This document shows positions 18,631-27,096 of a stretch of 64,000 bases of DNA, piece after piece. The notes beneath the pieces are model-generated. The model saw nothing but the letters and a program-made list of their open reading frames with translations. It made no database searches and was not told where the DNA came from. Position 1 is the stretch's first letter, and each line of letters starts with the position of its first letter. The stretch spans positions 372,001 through 436,000 of the forward strand of contig CAWGIW010000015.1 in the NCBI GenBank assembly GCA_963822825.1. The letters run 5' to 3'. This stretch comes from JAWWPY01 sp963822825. Lineage in GTDB: Bacteria; Actinomycetota; Actinomycetes; Streptosporangiales; Streptosporangiaceae. The translations under genes and the position numbers were made by a program.

Positions 18631-19662
18631 GTGACTTCACGGAAGAGCTTCGGCAGCGACAACCACGCAGGGGTACACGACGCCGTCCTGCGCATGATCT
18701 CCGCTTCGAATGACGGGGACGCCCACGCGTATGGCGACGACCCGTGGACACGGCGAGCCACCGCCGCGCTTCGGGACCTCTTCGCGGCGCGTGGCGTGTG
18801 CTTCGTCTTCACCGGCACGGCCGCCAACGTGCTCGGGCTCAGCCTGCTGCTGCGTCCCTACGAGGCCGTGATATGTGCCGAGAGCGCGCATCTGAACGTG
18901 GATGAATGCGGTGCCGCGGAGCGGGTGCTCGGCAACAAGCTGCTGCCGGTTCCCTCCCCGGACGGCAAGCTGACCCCCGATCTCGTGGCCACCCGGCTCA
19001 CCGGTCGCGGCGATGAGCACCGGGCCCAGCCGCGGGTGGTGGCCATCACCCAGGCCACCGAGCTCGGGACCTGCTACACGCCCGGCGAACTGCGGACGCT
19101 CAGCGAGTTCTGCCGGGCTCAGGATCTGCGGCTGTACATGGACGGGGCGCGGCTGGCGAACGCGGCCGCCCACCTCGGCTGCGGCTTGGCCGACCTGGCC
19201 GCGCACGTAGATGTGCTCAGCTTTGGCGGCACCAAAAATGGCGCTGTCGGCGTTGAGGCCGTTCTCGTGATGGCGGAGGACCTGGATGGGAGGGTCCCGT
19301 TCCTGCGCAAGCAGCAGATGCAACTGGCTTCCAAGATGCGCTTCCTGGCCGCGCAATTCCTCGGCCTGCTGGAGGAGGGGATCTGGTTGCGGAACGCTGG
19401 CCATGCCAATGCGATGGCCCAGCGTCTCGCGGAGGGCGTCCAGGGGATCCCTGGGATCGAGCTTCGCCAAGCCGTCCAGTCCAACGCCGTATTCGCGGCG
19501 ATCGACCCGCGGGATATCGAACCATTGCAGCGCCAGTGGGGATTCCACGTCTGGGACGAGCAGGAGCATGTGGTGCGCTGGATGACCGCGTTCGACACGA
19601 CAGAGTCCGACGTCAACGCGTTCGTCACCAGCGTCCGCGAGACGGCCCTCGCCCGGGTCTAA
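18631..19662 (+). CDS. Low-specificity threonine aldolase family protein
   Basis: PLP fold-type I lyase of 343 aa, predicted to cleave L-threonine or allo-threonine to glycine and acetaldehyde. GTG start at 18631. Characteristic elements: FGSDNHAGVHDAVL at the N-terminus, FVFTGTAANVLGL, LYMDGARLANAAAHLG (PLP-pyridine Asp), and SFGGTKNGAVG containing the Schiff-base Lys. No frame disruption. It is the last conventional gene before the IS-flanked cassette on its right. Confidence 0.9.
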   Translation: MTSRKSFGSDNHAGVHDAVLRMISASNDGDAHAYGDDPWTRRATAALRDLFAARGVCFVFTGTAANVLGLSLLLRPYEAVICAESAHLNVDECGAAERVLGNKLLPVPSPDGKLTPDLVATRLTGRGDEHRAQPRVVAITQATELGTCYTPGELRTLSEFCRAQDLRLYMDGARLANAAAHLGCGLADLAAHVDVLSFGGTKNGAVGVEAVLVMAEDLDGRVPFLRKQQMQLASKMRFLAAQFLGLLEEGIWLRNAGHANAMAQRLAEGVQGIPGIELRQAVQSNAVFAAIDPRDIEPLQRQWGFHVWDEQEHVVRWMTAFDTTESDVNAFVTSVRETALARV

Positions 19663-19668
19663 GAGTCT

Positions 19669-19691
19669 GTTTAAGAACCTCATGCGGCTTG
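19669..19691. repeat. Left IS-end-like sequence
   Basis: A 23-bp stretch ending CATGCGGCTTG that closely resembles 21381-21403 in the same orientation: about 18 of 23 positions match, the last 11 perfectly. The right copy adjoins an IS5-type transposase remnant, so this one is probably the relic of a related IS end. The two copies bracket the EamA/MarR genes. Confidence 0.5.
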
Positions 19692-19720
19692 TGGCAGGGT
19701 GGGCGGTGGAGTGCGGTCGG

Positions 19721-20830
19721 TCAGAACGCGGACTTGCTCCGTGGCTGGTCGTGCATCCCGTGGCTCTGGCTCCTGGCCTGCGGGGTGCGCACGTAGCCTG
19801 CTCGCGGGTGCTCGTTTTGAAGACCGGCCGCTGGCTTGTGCCGCCGGGCGCGGCCGGGGTTGTCCTGGCTGGGGGCGGCGGGCAGTCGGACGACTATCAA
19901 GACGCCCGTGATGAGGAGCGCGAAGCCGAGCAGCTGGGTGAGGGGCGGCCACTGAGCCCGTGCGGAGTACACGTAGGCATACCCGGCTATAGTCTCGACG
20001 TTTACCAGCATTCCGGCTGACACGGTGGACAGCCGGGCGGAGGCCAGGTTCCACAAGACGGTCCCGCCCCAGGAGACCACGGCGCCGAGCACGATCGAGC
20101 CGCCGATGAGCCAGCTGATGCTGCGGGTCCCGCTGCCGCCCTCGAACTGGTGGGTGGCCAGAGCGGCCGGGAGCCAGATGAGGGTGACCGCGCCGGTGTA
20201 CAGCCCGACCAGGGTGGACCAGCCGGTGTGCGGGATCTGTGGGTGGCGGTTCAGGAACCTGGCATTGGCCAGGCCGTACCACGTCCACAGTGCCACGGCG
20301 CCGAACGCTGCCAGCAGGCCGAAGGCCACGTCGGCGGCGCTGCGGCCGGCCCCGGCCTCACCGGTACCTGAGAGGTTGGCCAGCAAGAGCCCGGCGGTGG
20401 CCAGTGCGATCGGCGCGGCCAGCTTGCGCCAGGGGTGGGTGTGTGAGGTGAGGTTGCCGGCGAGGGTCACGGTGATGGGGATGCAGCCGATGATGATGTC
20501 GGTGACCGGCGCGCCGAGCAGGTCGATGCCAAGGACCAGCAGCAGGTAGTAACCGGCGTTGCCGGTGATGGCGAAGGCCAGGGCGGGCCGCCAGTGCTGC
20601 CGGGCAAGGCCGCGCAGGACGCGGCCGCCCAGCCCGAACAGCAGGGCCGATACCAGGCCGTAGGCCAGGTACCGGCCGGTGGTGACGGCCACCGCGGACC
20701 ACCCGTGCAGCAGGACGGGCACCAGGAACGCCAGGCCCCAGACCAGGCCGGCCGTGCTTCCCGCGGTGACGCCGGCCACGCCGCGGCCTGACGGCCGGTG
20801 TCCGGGCCGGGCCGGGTGTCGTTCCCTCAT
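19721..20830 (-). CDS. EamA/DMT superfamily transporter
   Basis: Membrane exporter-like protein of 369 aa with about ten hydrophobic segments in two EamA-type halves. Examples are TAGLVWGLAFLVPVLLHGW near the N-terminus and LLGFALLITGVLIVVRLP near residue 315. The last ~50 residues are polar and Arg-rich and reach into the IS-like left boundary. ATG at 20830 is 22 bp from the divergent MarR start. The palindrome in that gap suggests repression by the MarR protein. Substrate unknown. The gene pair looks acquired. Confidence 0.85.
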   Translation of the reverse strand: MRERHPARPGHRPSGRGVAGVTAGSTAGLVWGLAFLVPVLLHGWSAVAVTTGRYLAYGLVSALLFGLGGRVLRGLARQHWRPALAFAITGNAGYYLLLVLGIDLLGAPVTDIIIGCIPITVTLAGNLTSHTHPWRKLAAPIALATAGLLLANLSGTGEAGAGRSAADVAFGLLAAFGAVALWTWYGLANARFLNRHPQIPHTGWSTLVGLYTGAVTLIWLPAALATHQFEGGSGTRSISWLIGGSIVLGAVVSWGGTVLWNLASARLSTVSAGMLVNVETIAGYAYVYSARAQWPPLTQLLGFALLITGVLIVVRLPAAPSQDNPGRARRHKPAAGLQNEHPRAGYVRTPQARSQSHGMHDQPRSKSAF

Positions 20831-20849
20831 TCCGGACGCCTACCCTAGA

Positions 20850-20864
20850 TGTATGCTACATACA
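20850..20864. promoter_or_regulatory. MarR operator overlapping the start codon
   Basis: Perfect inverted repeat TGTATG-CTA-CATACA that includes the ATG of the MarR gene and lies 20 bp from the divergent transporter start. A possible -10 TACCCT (20841-20846) sits 7 nt before the ATG, so the MarR mRNA may be leaderless. Confidence 0.6.
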
Positions 20865-21386
20865 CAGGACCGGGCGGAGAATCTGCTTGGCGTTCTCGCC
20901 CTGGCGGTGGCCGACCAGATGGCCGGCGCGATGACCGAGGCGGCCGCCCAGGGCGGCGGCGCACCGGCGGCGCTGGTGCAGATCGCCGACCACCCTGGCC
21001 TGACCATCGAGGAACTGCGCCGCCGCATCGGGCTCAGCCACTCAACGGTGGTGCGGCTGCTGGACCGGCTGGCCGCCCGCGGGCTGGTCCGGCGCGACCG
21101 CAACCGGCAGGACGCGCGCACCGCCGGCCTGCGCCTCACCAGCCAGGGGCAGGCTCTGGCTCGCTCGGTGCTGGCGGCCAGGAAAGAGGTAACCACCGCG
21201 ATTATTACCCGGCTGACGCCGGACCGCCAGCGCGACCTGGAGTCGCTGCTGGATGAAATGCTGGCGGACATACCCGTGACGTCCGGGCATGCCAGCCTGC
21301 TGTGCCGGGTGTGCTGCCTGCGCGAGTGCCCAGCCGACCGGTGCCCGGTCGAGCTTCGTTACCAGGAACTGCTAAAAGCTCGTTAG
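20853..21386 (+). CDS. MarR family regulator with Cys-rich tail
   Basis: Winged-helix repressor of 177 aa; ATG 20853 (MLHTQDRAENLLG). The DNA-binding part includes LTIEELRRRIGLSHSTVVRLLDRLAARGLVRR and the wing RNRQDARTAGLRLT. The C-terminal ~25 residues carry five cysteines in the pattern C-x2-C-C-x3-C-x4-C (CRVCCLREC...RCPVE), suggesting metal or thiol sensing. It is divergent from an EamA transporter it presumably controls through the palindrome at 20850-20864. The stop lies within the IS-end-like repeat. Confidence 0.85.
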   Translation: MLHTQDRAENLLGVLALAVADQMAGAMTEAAAQGGGAPAALVQIADHPGLTIEELRRRIGLSHSTVVRLLDRLAARGLVRRDRNRQDARTAGLRLTSQGQALARSVLAARKEVTTAIITRLTPDRQRDLESLLDEMLADIPVTSGHASLLCRVCCLRECPADRCPVELRYQELLKAR

Positions 21387-21830
21387 CAACTTCATGCGGC
21401 TTGCCGGGCGCCTCGCGGTAGCGTGGCTGCCGCCAGGCCGCCGCCGGAGACGCTGCTGGCGGCGCGGGAGCCCGGCGGCGGGCTACACGGGCGGCCATGA
21501 TGTGAATCATCGCCCAGTACAGGTAGGTCTCGTGGTGCTCGGGGAGCCGCTCGTAGTCGCGGACGCGGCGGCGGTGTTTCATGATCCAGCCGAACGTCCG
21601 CTCCACCATCCAGCGGCGGGGCAGCGCCTTGAAGGTGTGCAGGTCATCGGGCCGCCTTATGATCTGAAGGGTGCGGTGCAGCGTGTCGGCCGCCCAGGTG
21701 ACCAACTTGCCGGCGTAGCCGCCGTCGGCCCAGATCACCGTGACAGCGCGGAAGCCAGCGGCCAGCTCGCCCGGATGCGGACGCTGCCCCGCCGGATATG
21801 GAGACAGCCCCGCTCGGACTAGTGGTCTCT
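21381..21830 (-). mobile_element. IS5-type transposase remnant (3' part)
   Basis: Minus-strand coding sequence for the C-terminal part of a DDE transposase of the IS5 group. Seen are VIWADGGYAGKLV (a catalytic Asp context), LQIIRRPDD, LPRRWMVERTFGWIMKHRR (with the last catalytic Glu) and RDYERLPEHHETYLYWAMIH. The upstream half is missing: the frame is cut directly at the first parS site (21831). The distal side ends with a 23-bp sequence related to 19669-19691. It is therefore a truncated, non-functional element that marks an insertion between the threonine aldolase gene and parB. Confidence 0.8.
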
Positions 21831-21844
21831 GTTTCACGTGAAAC
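21831..21844. promoter_or_regulatory. parS: parS site 1
   Basis: Exact 14-bp palindrome GTTTCACGTGAAAC, the bacterial ParB-binding centromere site. It abuts the truncated transposase end. Confidence 0.95.
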
Positions 21845-21871
21845 CCCGGCGAGCCTGAGACCCCTAACCCG

Positions 21872-21885
21872 GTTTCACGTGAAAC
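21872..21885. promoter_or_regulatory. parS: parS site 2
   Basis: Second exact GTTTCACGTGAAAC, 13 bp before the 3' end of parB and 41 bp from site 1. Confidence 0.95.
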
Positions 21886-21898
21886 AAGCCTCCCGGAC

Positions 21899-22891
21899 TC
21901 AGGCGCTCAGCGTCTGGCCCCACTCGGCGGACATCGTCGTGACGATCCGCTCCAGGTCCTCGGGTGACGCGAACTCGATGACAATCTTCCCTTTGCGCCG
22001 ACCAAGCTCCACTTTCACCCGGGTGTCGAAGGTGTCCGACAGCCGATCGGCCAGATCGCTCATCGCCGGTGTCAGTTCCTGCTTCGCTTGACTGCGGCGT
22101 GGCTTAGCCAGGCGGATACTACTCAGCACGATCTCCTCGACCACCCTGACCGACAATCCTTCGGCCACGATCCGGTGCGCCAAGTGGTCCTGGGCTTCCG
22201 GGTCGTCGAGGCCGAGCAGCGCCCGGGCGTGCCCCGCGCTCAGCACCCCAGCGGCGACCCGTCGCTGGACTCCCGGGGGCAGATGCAGCAGCCGCAGTGT
22301 GTTGGAGATATGTGGCCGCGAACGGCCGACCTTCCGGGCCAGTTCTTCATGGGTCGCGCCGAAATCGTCGAGTAGCTGCTGATAGGCCGCAGCCTCCTCC
22401 AGCGGATTGAGCTGCTCCCGGTGCAGATTCTCCATGAGCGCGTCCCGCAGCATGTTGTCATCCGCGGTCGCCCGCACGATCGCCGGGATCTGCTCCAGTT
22501 CCGCGCGCTGGCACGCACGCCAGCGTCGTTCGCCCATGATCAGCTCGTAGCGGCCCGGCATGACCCGGCGGACCACCACCGGCTGCAGCAGGCCAACCTC
22601 ACGGATGGACGCGGCCAGCTCGTCGAGTGCCTCCTCGTCAAAGGCCTGCCTGGGCTGACGCGGGTTGGGTGTCACCGAGCCGATCGGGAGTTCTTCGAAG
22701 TAAGCGCCGTCCAGGGCGTGATGCTCCGCACCGGCTGGCCCGGCGGCCCAGGCCCGCCCGTCCGCGCCGTCCGCCATATCCCCGATGCCACGGCGGCCCG
22801 GTACCTCCTGAGCCGCCGTGGATGATCCGGGTGGGGCAGTCGGTATCAGCGCTCCGAGGCCCTTGCCGAGCCCGCGCTTCTGCTGAGCCAT
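21899..22891 (-). CDS. parB: Chromosome partitioning protein ParB
   Basis: CTP-dependent DNA clamp that loads at parS and spreads; 330 aa. ATG 22891 follows GAGGAG with a 6-nt gap. N-terminal MAQQKRGLGKGLGALIP is the ParA-interaction region. Residues ~68-160 form the CTPase domain with PNPRQPRQAFDE and the arginine-rich patch GERRWRA (120-126). A helix-turn-helix for parS follows (HEELARKVGRSRPHISNTL, ~184-202), then the C-terminal dimer domain. Nearby parS copies and the upstream parA complete the origin-segregation system. Confidence 0.97.
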   Translation of the reverse strand: MAQQKRGLGKGLGALIPTAPPGSSTAAQEVPGRRGIGDMADGADGRAWAAGPAGAEHHALDGAYFEELPIGSVTPNPRQPRQAFDEEALDELAASIREVGLLQPVVVRRVMPGRYELIMGERRWRACQRAELEQIPAIVRATADDNMLRDALMENLHREQLNPLEEAAAYQQLLDDFGATHEELARKVGRSRPHISNTLRLLHLPPGVQRRVAAGVLSAGHARALLGLDDPEAQDHLAHRIVAEGLSVRVVEEIVLSSIRLAKPRRSQAKQELTPAMSDLADRLSDTFDTRVKVELGRRKGKIVIEFASPEDLERIVTTMSAEWGQTLSA

Positions 22892-22994
22892 CGTGTCTCC
22901 TCGCAGTGCACTCCGTGCCGACGCCCCGCCCAGGGAGCCAGCTTCGCCGGCCCCGCCAGGAGCATCCTCCCAGGCGCCGCAGACGTCCAGCCGG

Positions 22995-23999
22995 TCAGCC
23001 AGCGCGGTCCATCGGGTTCGCCCGATGCGCCATTTCCCTGGCCGCTTCGAGGTAGGCCAGTGCGCCGGTCGACGCGGGATCGTAGGTCATTACGGACTGC
23101 CCGTAGCTCGGTGCCTCGGAGACACGGACGTTCCGCGGGATGACGGACCCCAGCACCACATCCCCAAAGTGCTCGCGAACCTCATCCGCCACCTGTGAGG
23201 CGAGCCGGGTTCGCGAGTCGTACATGGTCAGCAGGATCGTCAACACCGTCAGTGTGGGGTTCAGGTGGCTCCTGACCAAGTCCACGGTGCGGAGCAGCTG
23301 CTCCAGTCCCTCGAGCGCGTAGTACTCGCACTGGATCGGGATGAGCACTTCTTCTGCGGCCACGAGGGCATTTACCGTCAGCAGCCCCAGCGACGGCGGG
23401 CAGTCTATAAGAATGTAGTCAAGTTGTGACGCATCGTAGGCATCAAGTGCGCGAGACAACCGGGACTCACGCGCCACTAGAGGCACCAGTTCGATTTCAG
23501 CCCCAGCGAGGTCGATGGTGGCGGGAGCGCAATAAAGAAGCGGGATGTCATCCACTGCCCGGATAATCCCGGCCAGCGGCCGGTCCTCGACCAGGACGTT
23601 GTACACCGACATCGTCCCCGCACGGTGGTCGATGTCCAGCGCGGTAGACGCGTTTCCTTGCGGATCCAGGTCCACTACGAGCACGCGCGACCCATGCTGC
23701 GCCAGCGAGGCCGCCAGGTTGACCGCGGTGGTGGTCTTGCCCACCCCGCCCTTCTGATTGGCGATCGTGATGACCCGGCACGCGCCCGGCCTCGGCCAGG
23801 TCCGCTCGCGGGCGCCGGCGCTGCCCACGGACGGCACCTCCGTGATACGTGGAACGGCGGCCCCGCGGTCCGCTCCGGCACTCACCGGCGGTTCTCCATC
23901 CCGGGGAGATACCCCGGATTCACGTGAAACAGCCGCCGAGACGGCCCGCCGCACGCGCCGGGCTGACGCAGCTTCGTCGTGCGTGTCCACCTGAGCCAT
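22995..23999 (-). CDS. parA: Chromosome partitioning ATPase ParA
   Basis: Walker-type ATPase that pulls ParB-origin complexes apart; 334 aa. I choose ATG 23999 (MAQVDTHDEAAS), which has AAGGAG upstream; the frame is open further but the extra part is low-complexity. After a ~70-residue disordered leader come the deviant Walker A ANQKGGVGKTTT (residues ~80-91), VLVVDLDPQGNASTAL, and LIDCPPSLGLLTVNAL. A near-parS sequence lies in the leader-coding region. It is separated from parB by 103 bp. Confidence 0.97.
   Translation of the reverse strand: MAQVDTHDEAASARRVRRAVSAAVSRESGVSPRDGEPPVSAGADRGAAVPRITEVPSVGSAGARERTWPRPGACRVITIANQKGGVGKTTTAVNLAASLAQHGSRVLVVDLDPQGNASTALDIDHRAGTMSVYNVLVEDRPLAGIIRAVDDIPLLYCAPATIDLAGAEIELVPLVARESRLSRALDAYDASQLDYILIDCPPSLGLLTVNALVAAEEVLIPIQCEYYALEGLEQLLRTVDLVRSHLNPTLTVLTILLTMYDSRTRLASQVADEVREHFGDVVLGSVIPRNVRVSEAPSYGQSVMTYDPASTGALAYLEAAREMAHRANPMDRAG
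23917..23930. promoter_or_regulatory. parS-like site 3 inside parA
   Basis: GATTCACGTGAAAC differs from the perfect parS palindrome at one outer position. It lies in codons of the disordered ParA N-terminus, where a ParB site could be kept without harming the protein. Confidence 0.7.
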
Positions 24000-24247
24000 C
24001 GACGCTCGCTCCTTGCCCGCAGCCACGGTCTCCGGCCTGCCCGCGCCGAATCCGCGATCCGCTCCCTCCGCTGGCCAGCCGAGACCCGCCACGCCTGGCG
24101 GCGGCTTGCCTGTGACCAGAGCCGGGGGGCCCGGCCATGGTCCTTCCGGCCATCCCAGGCCGCTTGCGGAAGCCACCGCTGCGCTCCTCTCCCTGCCTGC
24201 GCCGGGCGCCCCGGCGTGCCACGGCCAGCCTTCCGGCGCCTGCCTTG

Positions 24248-24942
24248 TCAGTGACCGCCCGCCATCAGCCGGACCACTGTCGCGGCCCGATTGACCTTAC
24301 CGCCCCCGGCCCGCAGAACGGTCACGTCTTCGGCGCCTAGCCGACGCAGCACGGGACGCGCCCGTGCCACTTCTTCCTCTGCTCCGGCTCCCTTGATCGC
24401 GAGGACCAGCCCACCCGGCCGCGTCAGACCTACCGCCAGACCAGCCAGTCGCTCCATGGGCGCCACGGCCCGAGCGGTCACGACATCCGCCGCTATCGTT
24501 CCCGCCAGGTCCTCGGCCCGGCCGCAGCGGACGCTCGCGTTACGCAGGTCCAGCGCTCGGACACACTCCTGGAGAAAAGCGGCACGCCGTTCCATCCGCT
24601 CCAGCAGGATCACTTCCACGTCCGGCAGCAGCAACGCGAGGACCACCCCTGGCAGCCCGGCACCCGATCCGAGGTCGACGAGTGTGACTGGATGCGGGGC
24701 GGCGGGGCGCGGTACCAGTTCCGCCACCGCCGCGCAGTTCAGAATGTGCCTGGTCCACAGTCGCGGCACCTCCCGTGGCCCGAGAAGCCCCTGGGCCACT
24801 CCCGCGCCCGCCAGCAGCCGGACATACTCTTCCACCACCGCGAGCCCGCCGCCAAAGACATCCCGTGCCTCCGGGGGAGGATCAGGCGCCCTGCCCCGCC
24901 AGAGGGGGGACGGTGACGTACTGGCAGGCCCCGCTGTCGCAT
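24248..24942 (-). CDS. rsmG: 16S rRNA (guanine-N7)-methyltransferase RsmG (frameshift near start)
   Basis: Methylates N7 of G527 (E. coli numbering) in 16S rRNA using SAM. Core motifs: PREVPRLWTRHILNCAAV, the SAM-binding LVDLGSGAGLPGVVLA, and VTARAVAPMERL. The ATG at 24942 (MRQRGLPVRH) has AGGAG 5 nt upstream and lies 18 nt past the jag stop, but it is out of frame with the body. A one-base loss in the G6 run at 24904-24909 would join them and give a normal-length N-terminus (~231 aa). In the written sequence the body frame instead stays open back to 25051, inside jag, with an implausible extension. Confidence 0.85.
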
Positions 24943-24959
24943 CAGCACTCCTGCCCGGG

Positions 24960-25766
24960 TCAGTCGGCAGGAAAAACGACCACCCGGCGGTTCGGCTCCT
25001 CGCCCTCCGACTCACTGCGCAATCCGGCGGACGCGACGGCGTCGTGCACAACCTTGCGCTCGAACGGGGTCATTACGGCCAGCCGCTTCGGGACGCCGCT
25101 CGTCCTGACTTCCTCCGCGGCATCCTGGCCGACTCCCGCGAGCTCCGACCGGCGACGGACCCGGTACCCGCCGACATCCAGCATGATCCGGGTTCGCGAG
25201 CCGGTCTGCCGGTGGACCGCCAGCCGGGTCAGTTCTTGCAGCGCCTCAAGTACCTCACCGCGCGGCCCGATGAGCTCCTGCAGGGTCGCCCCGACCACTG
25301 AGACAAGCGCACGGTCGCCCTCGACGTCCATGTCTATGTCGCCGTCAAGGTCGGCCACGTCGAGCAGGCCCTCCACGTAGTCCGCTGCGATCTCGCTCTC
25401 CTGCTCGAGGTCGGCCGGATCCGCGCCGGGCCGCGCGCCATGCGGATCGGCGCCGTCGCCCTCGTCATCCGGATCGGCGCCGTCGCCGTCGACCCGGCCG
25501 CCCTCGACCTGATCCGCTACGAAATTTTCACCCTCAGCGGACAAGGCGTCCGGCTCATCCAGATCGTCCGGCTCATAATCCTCCGGCTCTTCCAGGTCTT
25601 CCGGGTCAAAGTCGTCCGGCTCATCCAGATCGTCCGGCAGCAGCGTGCCAGTCTCCGCCGCAGCCTCGCTCTCGGTGGGCTCGCCGTCATCCTCCACGCC
25701 GCCCGCGTGCGGCAAGTCTGCGACATCGTCGCTGGTCACGGTGGGGGCGTTCTCCCCTTGGCTCAC
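24960..25766 (-). CDS. jag: KH-R3H RNA-binding protein Jag/KhpB
   Basis: RNA-binding protein of the KhpB family that co-occurs with yidC; 268 aa, GTG start at 25766. Residues ~1-120 are extremely acidic, with repeats of the form DDLDEPDDFDPEDLEEPED, clearly disordered. The KH domain is near residues 140-200 (LVSVVGATLQELIGPRGEVLEAL, then IMLDVGGYRVRRR), and the R3H domain is at the C-terminus (PFERKVVHDAVASA). Position between yidC and rsmG is standard. The acidic N-terminal extension is long for the family. Confidence 0.93.
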   Translation of the reverse strand: MSQGENAPTVTSDDVADLPHAGGVEDDGEPTESEAAAETGTLLPDDLDEPDDFDPEDLEEPEDYEPDDLDEPDALSAEGENFVADQVEGGRVDGDGADPDDEGDGADPHGARPGADPADLEQESEIAADYVEGLLDVADLDGDIDMDVEGDRALVSVVGATLQELIGPRGEVLEALQELTRLAVHRQTGSRTRIMLDVGGYRVRRRSELAGVGQDAAEEVRTSGVPKRLAVMTPFERKVVHDAVASAGLRSESEGEEPNRRVVVFPAD

Positions 25767-25836
25767 GACCGGGTCCTCCTCGCTCCGGATCCGTTACAGT
25801 CCAGGGATCTTGCCGGTCCGGGGTATCGTCCGCTCC

Positions 25837-27093
25837 TCACCGCTTGCCGGAGCGCCGACTGCGAGACTGGCGCACCCGCTGCTGCCTGACGAGCTTAGTC
25901 TCGGGTGGAGGCGGCTGCGGCTCGGGTTCCGCGCGGCCTTTGACCAACCTGCGGAGCGCGCCGCCCGCGCCGCCGCCGTTGCTGCCGTTTGCGGACGGCG
26001 CCGCCGTTTTGGGTACGGCCTTGGGCGCTGCTGGTTTGGCGCCCGTTGCCTTCGGCGCTGTTCCCTTGCCCGCCGGGGCCGCCGGCCCGGCGTCGCCCGG
26101 CCCGGCGTCGGCCTGCTGCTTGGCCGACCCCTCGGCCTGCTTGTTATTCCCCCTGAGCTGGTTCACGGGCCTCCTGGCGCCCGGCTTGGCGGGCGCCCCG
26201 GCTGGCTTGTTTCCCGCCGTCGCCGCAGGCTTGCCCGCCGCCGCGGGCCGTTTGGCTGAGGGCTTCACTATCTGCTGCTTGACCGCCGCGCCGGCCGCCG
26301 TACCGGTAGCGCTCGCCGGAGTCAGTGGCGGGAACCGCTTGAACAGCACGTGCTGCTGGCCCAGTGTCCACAGGTTCGTGGTCACCCAGTACAGAACGAG
26401 CCCGTACTGCCAGTACAGGCCCGACAGTGCGAAGACCGGCACGATGTAGGCCATGAACTTCTGCGACGACGCCATCGGGTTGTCGGGGGTCATCTGCGGC
26501 GTCATCCCGCGCTTCGTGCTCTGCCGCACGGTCAGGAACGTCGTCGCGGCACTGACCAGGACGGTGATCACGATCACCAACCGGCTGGCATTCGAGATGG
26601 GGAACAACGTGGGCGGCTTGAGCGACCCCAGGAACTTGTCCGCCACCGTGACACCGAAGATCGACGCATGCTGGGCGCTGGCCACCACCGCCGTGGTCAG
26701 CCCGTACTTAGCCTGATCCAGGGAGATCGCACGGAGCACGCCGAACAGCGCGAAGAAGACGGGCAACTGCGCCGCGACCGGCAGGCAGCCGGCCAGCGGA
26801 TTCGCTCCGTTCTCCTTGTAGAGCTTCATCGTCTCTTCGTTGAGCTTCTGCTTGTCGTTCTTGTACTTCTTCTTCAACTCCGCGACTTGCGGTGCGAGCG
26901 CAGTCATCTTGCGGGTCGCGTGCATCTGCTTGATGAACAGCGGCAGCAGCAGGAGTCGCATCAGCACGACGAGAACGACGATGGTGAGCGCCCAAGCCCA
27001 GCCGCTGGCCGGGCCGAACAACGCGCCCAGCACCGCATGGAGGCGCATGATGACCCACGCGACCGCGTAATACAGGGGGTTGAGCGGGTTCAC
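25837..27093 (-). CDS. yidC: Membrane protein insertase YidC
   Basis: Oxa1/YidC insertase that folds and inserts membrane proteins with or without SecYEG; 418 aa, GTG start. Membrane segments near residues 8-25, 33-52, 105-125, 168-185 and 210-235. Conserved parts include the cytosolic coiled hairpin (KKKYKNDKQKLNEETMKLY) and GCLPVAAQLPVFFALFGVL. The C-terminal ~150 residues are Ala/Pro/Lys-rich and end in a strongly basic tail (RQQRVRQSRSRRSGKR), suited to ribosome contact. Immediately upstream is yidD. Confidence 0.96.
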   Translation of the reverse strand: MNPLNPLYYAVAWVIMRLHAVLGALFGPASGWAWALTIVVLVVLMRLLLLPLFIKQMHATRKMTALAPQVAELKKKYKNDKQKLNEETMKLYKENGANPLAGCLPVAAQLPVFFALFGVLRAISLDQAKYGLTTAVVASAQHASIFGVTVADKFLGSLKPPTLFPISNASRLVIVITVLVSAATTFLTVRQSTKRGMTPQMTPDNPMASSQKFMAYIVPVFALSGLYWQYGLVLYWVTTNLWTLGQQHVLFKRFPPLTPASATGTAAGAAVKQQIVKPSAKRPAAAGKPAATAGNKPAGAPAKPGARRPVNQLRGNNKQAEGSAKQQADAGPGDAGPAAPAGKGTAPKATGAKPAAPKAVPKTAAPSANGSNGGGAGGALRRLVKGRAEPEPQPPPPETKLVRQQRVRQSRSRRSGKR

Positions 27094-27096
27094 GAG

